Positions 61,083-64,000 of a stretch of 64,000 nt of DNA are shown piece after piece. The position numbers and the translations under genes are program-made. Every line of letters starts with the position of its first letter. Position 1 is the first letter of the stretch. Source of the stretch: CAYLLN01 sp033762315 (GTDB lineage: Bacteria; Planctomycetota; Planctomycetia; Pirellulales; Pirellulaceae); the NCBI GenBank assembly GCA_033762315.1, contig JANRLS010000254.1, forward strand, positions 10,578 through 74,577, given 5' to 3'. The notes below the pieces were generated by a model, which did not search any database, was not told the DNA's origin, and saw only the letters and a program-made list of their open reading frames with translations.

Positions 61083-62264
61083 ATGACCTCGTGGATTTGT
61101 CGTTCGACCCTGTTCGTCTCCCTTTCTCTTACCGTGGCGGCACTCGCTCAGGAGGCCCCGAAAGACCCGGCCAAGCCTCCAACCACCCCGCCAGCGGCCG
61201 CACCCCAGCCGGCCGATCCCAGCAAGCCCGCGGCGGCGGCGTTCGACAAGCTGCTCGGCGAGTGGAAAACCCTGCTCAAGGATCTGCGGGCTCTCAAGCT
61301 GCAGTATCAATCGGCCCCGACTGCTGAGCAGGCCAAAATCAACGACCAGTGGACTGCCCTCGTCACCAAGGGGAACGGGATGCTGGCGCAGCTAGAGGCG
61401 GAAGGTGTTAAGGCGTATTTGGAGGCCCCCAACCAAGACCCGCAATTGTCCCGGTTTCTCGTCAAACTGGCGGACGACAGCCTGGAGCGCGACGACTACG
61501 AAGCGGCCGCTCGGATTTCGCAAGTGCTGATCGATGGCCAAAGCAGCGAGACCAAGGCTTACGACGTGGCGGCGGTGGCGGCCTATGCGCTGAGCGATTT
61601 CAAGAAGGCGGCCGAGTATCACAAACAGGCACAAGATGCCGGCGTCGTCGGTCCGCTGTGGGGACAATGGGGGGCGAACACTCCCGAAGCCAATCCCGAG
61701 GAGTACGCCAAGCTGTGGGAAAAAGAGCAAGAGCTGCGGGCTGCGGAGGAAAAGAAAGACGACCTGCCGCGCGTGAAGATCAAAACGAGCAAAGGGGACA
61801 TCGTCGTCGAGCTGTTCGAAGATCAAGCCCCGGAAACGGTGGGTAACTTTATCAGCCTCGTCGAAAAAGGGTTCTACGACGGCACCCCCTTTCATCGCGT
61901 GCTGAAGAACTTCATGGCTCAAGGGGGCGATCCCAAAGGGGACGGCACCGGCGGCCCGGGCTACGAGATTTTCTGCGAGTGCTACAAGGACAACTATCGC
62001 CGGCATTTTCGGGGGAGCCTGAGCATGGCCCATAGCGGCCGCGATACCGGCGGTTCGCAATTCTTCCTGACGTTCCGCCCCACGTCGCACCTCAACGGCA
62101 AGCACACCTGCTTTGGCCGCGTGATCGAGGGGATGGACGTGCTGACCAAATTGCAGCGGATTGATCCCGAAGCGGCGGCGAAGCCTGAAGCCGACAAAAT
62201 CCTCACGGCCGAAGTGGTTCGCAAACGCGAGCATCCCTATGCCCCGCGTAAAGTGGCGAACTAA
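61083..62264 (+). CDS. Exported cyclophilin-type peptidyl-prolyl isomerase with N-terminal helical domain
   Basis: A signal peptide (STLFVSLSLTVAALAQ) and a Pro/Ala-rich linker precede a helical region (residues about 60-235). The C-terminal cyclophilin domain has KTSKGDIVVELFEDQAPETV, catalytic TPFHRVLKNFMAQGGDPKG, DTGGSQFFLTF and HLNGKHTCFGRVIEGMDV. It should help fold exported proteins. ATG at 61083 is preferred because it gives a proper signal peptide. 393 aa. The ankyrin gene follows by 17 nt. Confidence 0.93.
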   Translation: MTSWICRSTLFVSLSLTVAALAQEAPKDPAKPPTTPPAAAPQPADPSKPAAAAFDKLLGEWKTLLKDLRALKLQYQSAPTAEQAKINDQWTALVTKGNGMLAQLEAEGVKAYLEAPNQDPQLSRFLVKLADDSLERDDYEAAARISQVLIDGQSSETKAYDVAAVAAYALSDFKKAAEYHKQAQDAGVVGPLWGQWGANTPEANPEEYAKLWEKEQELRAAEEKKDDLPRVKIKTSKGDIVVELFEDQAPETVGNFISLVEKGFYDGTPFHRVLKNFMAQGGDPKGDGTGGPGYEIFCECYKDNYRRHFRGSLSMAHSGRDTGGSQFFLTFRPTSHLNGKHTCFGRVIEGMDVLTKLQRIDPEAAAKPEADKILTAEVVRKREHPYAPRKVAN

Positions 62265-62281
62265 ACGCAAGGCACCCCTCC

Positions 62282-62827
62282 ATGCCCGACGATTTTCGCG
62301 AGCTGGTCAAGCATCCCAAGCATCGCCGCCGCTTTGAGAAACTGCTGCGGCTGGCCGCCAGCCGGGGGGATGCCGAGCAGGTGCGCGAACGGCTGAGTTG
62401 GGGAATCGACCCCGACGCGACGAGCGAAAGTGGAAAGACCGCCCTTATCGTCAACGTGCGGAGCGCGTCGCCGTCGGCGGGCGTGGTCAAGGCCCTGCTC
62501 AAGGCGGGTGCCGATGCGACCTTGCTCGATCGGAAGGGACTTTCGGCACTCGACTATGCCCGCCGCAAGCTGGCGCGAATCAACTCGCGCCCTCGCAAGG
62601 CGCCGCGCAAAAGCCCCTCGCTCGACGAAAATGGGCAGCTGATCGTGAGCAAAAGTGAGCAGCGGATGTTCGACAAAGCCCGCCGAGAACATCCCGATAC
62701 CGCCAAGGAATTCGTCAAAATCTACCTGCAAGAGCGGCTAAAAGCGGCTCGACACGTCTTTAACGATCCGGACCAGGTCGAGCAGATCGTCGAATTGCTC
62801 GAAGCGGCCGAGCGGAAGCGAGAATAA
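62282..62827 (+). CDS. Ankyrin-repeat protein, 181 aa
   Basis: Two or three ankyrin-like units are visible: RLAASRGDAEQVRERLSWG, GKTALIVNVRSASPSAGVVK and ALLKAGADATLLDRKGLSAL. The C-terminal part is charged and helical (RMFDKARREHPDTAKEFVKI). No signal peptide. Probably a cytoplasmic protein-binding factor. ATG at 62282, 17 nt after the isomerase gene, suggesting cotranscription. Confidence 0.78.
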   Translation: MPDDFRELVKHPKHRRRFEKLLRLAASRGDAEQVRERLSWGIDPDATSESGKTALIVNVRSASPSAGVVKALLKAGADATLLDRKGLSALDYARRKLARINSRPRKAPRKSPSLDENGQLIVSKSEQRMFDKARREHPDTAKEFVKIYLQERLKAARHVFNDPDQVEQIVELLEAAERKRE

Positions 62828-62845
62828 ACGGCCTCAGCCGCCGCA

Positions 62846-63445
62846 TCAGCCCTCCGCCAGGTCCGTCAAAATGGCCCGGATCGCCGCAGCGCAGGCGGCA
62901 CTCGGCAAGGTCGGCGAGTCTTGCCTTTCGCTCAGCACCTGCGTCGGGGCCAGCGGCAGATGGATGAAGGCCGCCCGCGTCGCAAGTTGCTGCTGACGGG
63001 CGATGTGATGGGCGAGATAGAGGAGCGCGTTGCACAAAAACGTGCCGGCGTGATACGAAACCTGGCACGGAATCCCCAGCTCGCGGATTTTGGCCGCCCA
63101 GGCGGCCAGGGGCAATGCGCTTTGGTAGGCCGTCGGTCCCGCCGGCACGAGCGGCTGAAACTGATCGGGCAACTGGCTCGAATGCCCGCCGATGTTGATC
63201 CCCATCGCTTCCAGATGAATGCGGCCGGTTCCCGGCGCTTGCCCGAGCAAGAGCGCCACGTCAAAATTGGCTGCCAAATCCTCCGCCAGCCGGCCGCGGG
63301 CCTTTTCGAAATCGACCGGATAACGCCGCGTCACCACCCGCAGATTCGCCGGCAATTCACGGGTCAACTCGACGAGCGCGAGCCAACTGGAATTCTCCGG
63401 CCAACGGTCGTAAGGCTCGAAGGCGGTAATCAGAATGCCCGGCAT
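62846..63445 (-). CDS. pcp: Pyrrolidone-carboxylate peptidase
   Basis: Pcp removes N-terminal pyroglutamate. The start MPGILITAFEPYDRWPENSS matches the family; the catalytic Glu is in LEAMGINIGG, the Cys in HAGTFLCNALLY and the His in AAFIHLPLAP. ATG at 63445 is chosen over the open frame to 63748. 199 aa. It diverges from the thioredoxin-fold gene. Confidence 0.93.
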   Translation of the reverse strand: MPGILITAFEPYDRWPENSSWLALVELTRELPANLRVVTRRYPVDFEKARGRLAEDLAANFDVALLLGQAPGTGRIHLEAMGINIGGHSSQLPDQFQPLVPAGPTAYQSALPLAAWAAKIRELGIPCQVSYHAGTFLCNALLYLAHHIARQQQLATRAAFIHLPLAPTQVLSERQDSPTLPSAACAAAIRAILTDLAEG

Positions 63446-63532
63446 GTTGGAATCCGCGAACCAGCTTTGCTCCTCGCGATCTACTATACTCCAGGTTGTC
63501 CCGCCGGTATCCCACCCTGGGCCCATCAAACT

Positions 63533-64000
63533 ATGCGAAATCTCCTCCTGCTCACGCTGTGCCTCGTTCCGCTCGCTCCCGCCTGGGCCGGCAAATACAA
63601 CAAGACCCTGAGCATTGGCGATCCCGCACCTGCCTGGAGTGATCTGCCGGGGGTGGACGGCAAGCAGCACTCGCTGGCCGACTTCAAGGATCGCGACGTG
63701 CTGGTCATCGTCTTCAGTTGCAACACCTGCCTCTATGCCCAAGATCACGAAGACCGCCTCATGGCCCTGCAGAAAAAGTTCAACGAATCAGACACTTGCG
63801 CCCTCATCGCAATTTGCAGCAACAAAGTGAAAGACGACCTCTTGCCGGCGATGACCGAGCGGGCGAATCAGCGGGGCTTCAATTTTCCGTATGTTCACGA
63901 CGAAACGCAGCAAGTCGCCCGAGCCCACGGCGCGACCTACACGCCGGAGTTCGTCGTGCTCGACAAGGATCGCAAAGTGGTCTATCTCGGCGCGATGGAC
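63533..64000 (+). CDS. Exported thioredoxin-fold (AhpC/TSA-like redoxin), 3' truncated by window
   Basis: ATG at 63533 opens a signal peptide (LLLTLCLVPLAPAWAG); 156 codons are visible and no stop occurs before the window end. The domain has LSIGDPAPAWSDLPG, DFKDRDVLVIVFSCNTCLYA and PEFVVLDKDRKVVYLG, like peroxiredoxin/redoxin proteins of planctomycetes. The CNTC motif places two Cys at the active site. The rest lies beyond the window. Confidence 0.88.
   Translation, partial: MRNLLLLTLCLVPLAPAWAGKYNKTLSIGDPAPAWSDLPGVDGKQHSLADFKDRDVLVIVFSCNTCLYAQDHEDRLMALQKKFNESDTCALIAICSNKVKDDLLPAMTERANQRGFNFPYVHDETQQVARAHGATYTPEFVVLDKDRKVVYLGAMD

Overview
The window is GC-rich, densely coded DNA from a planctomycete, most likely a relative of Pirellula/Lacipirellula. 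This is inferred from gene content, not from a database match. The lineage markers are two giant secreted proteins with dockerin and tandem beta-sandwich modules, a DUF1501 protein with a Tat-type leader, a DUF1559 pilin-like protein, a GYF_2/zinc-ribbon membrane protein, a bacterial Ser/Thr kinase with C-terminal membrane helices, a PQQ-type sugar dehydrogenase fused to haem-binding cytochrome, and hopanoid genes. No rRNA, tRNA, transposase, prophage or CRISPR array was seen.

Layout. 1-14694: two giant extracellular proteins on the + strand (the first cut by the window edge), sharing dockerins and a Gly-Glu-Gly-Glu motif. 14736-19462: ribBA, an unrecognised gene, a cassette of three small genes (one retropepsin-like), then ispG. 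19486-25667: mostly exported proteins (gluzincin-like peptidase, transglutaminase-like/TPR protein, paired DUF3299-like lipoproteins, TPR protein) plus an endonuclease/exonuclease/phosphatase protein. 26122-30350: csrA, a small membrane protein, ybeY overlapping hpnE, a THUMP-like methyltransferase and an unrecognised gene. 30463-40307: a metabolic and exported block (DUF1501, two beta-decarboxylating dehydrogenases, SMP-30, sugar dehydrogenase-cytochrome, cysteine hydrolase, protein kinase). 40541-50309: an LCCL-like secreted protein, DUF433, tsaD, an S41 protease, GYF_2 protein, nfo, a sodium/solute symporter, a lysine-rich coiled-coil orphan, ndk and a pterin dehydratase. 50431-53544: the DUF1559 protein, a lipoprotein with a long leader, and a Gfo/Idh/MocA oxidoreductase. 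53645-64000: hpnH and shc, hemP, a REC-GGDEF-CBS regulator, pyrF, rsmD, a cyclophilin, an ankyrin protein, pcp and a truncated thioredoxin-fold protein.

How the genes connect. IspG makes isoprenoid precursors; HpnE, Shc and HpnH carry carbon from squalene formation through hopene to adenosylhopane, so the window encodes several parts of hopanoid synthesis in separate loci. RibBA, PyrF, Ndk, RsmD, TsaD and YbeY are housekeeping. Much of the rest is cell-envelope or exported.

The most distinctive non-coding feature is a rich set of short intergenic inverted repeats. They fall into several families, including hairpins whose stems differ but pair perfectly and which share a CTAC 3' flank. A near-consensus sigma-70 promoter with a 17-bp spacer precedes an AT-richer, roughly 250-nt leader at 51624-51904; it is the best candidate here for an undescribed cis-regulatory element or small RNA. 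No clearly novel multi-gene system is proven by the sequence; the three-gene cassette at 16933-18242 and the coiled-coil orphan at 48104-49333 are the best protein-level candidates.
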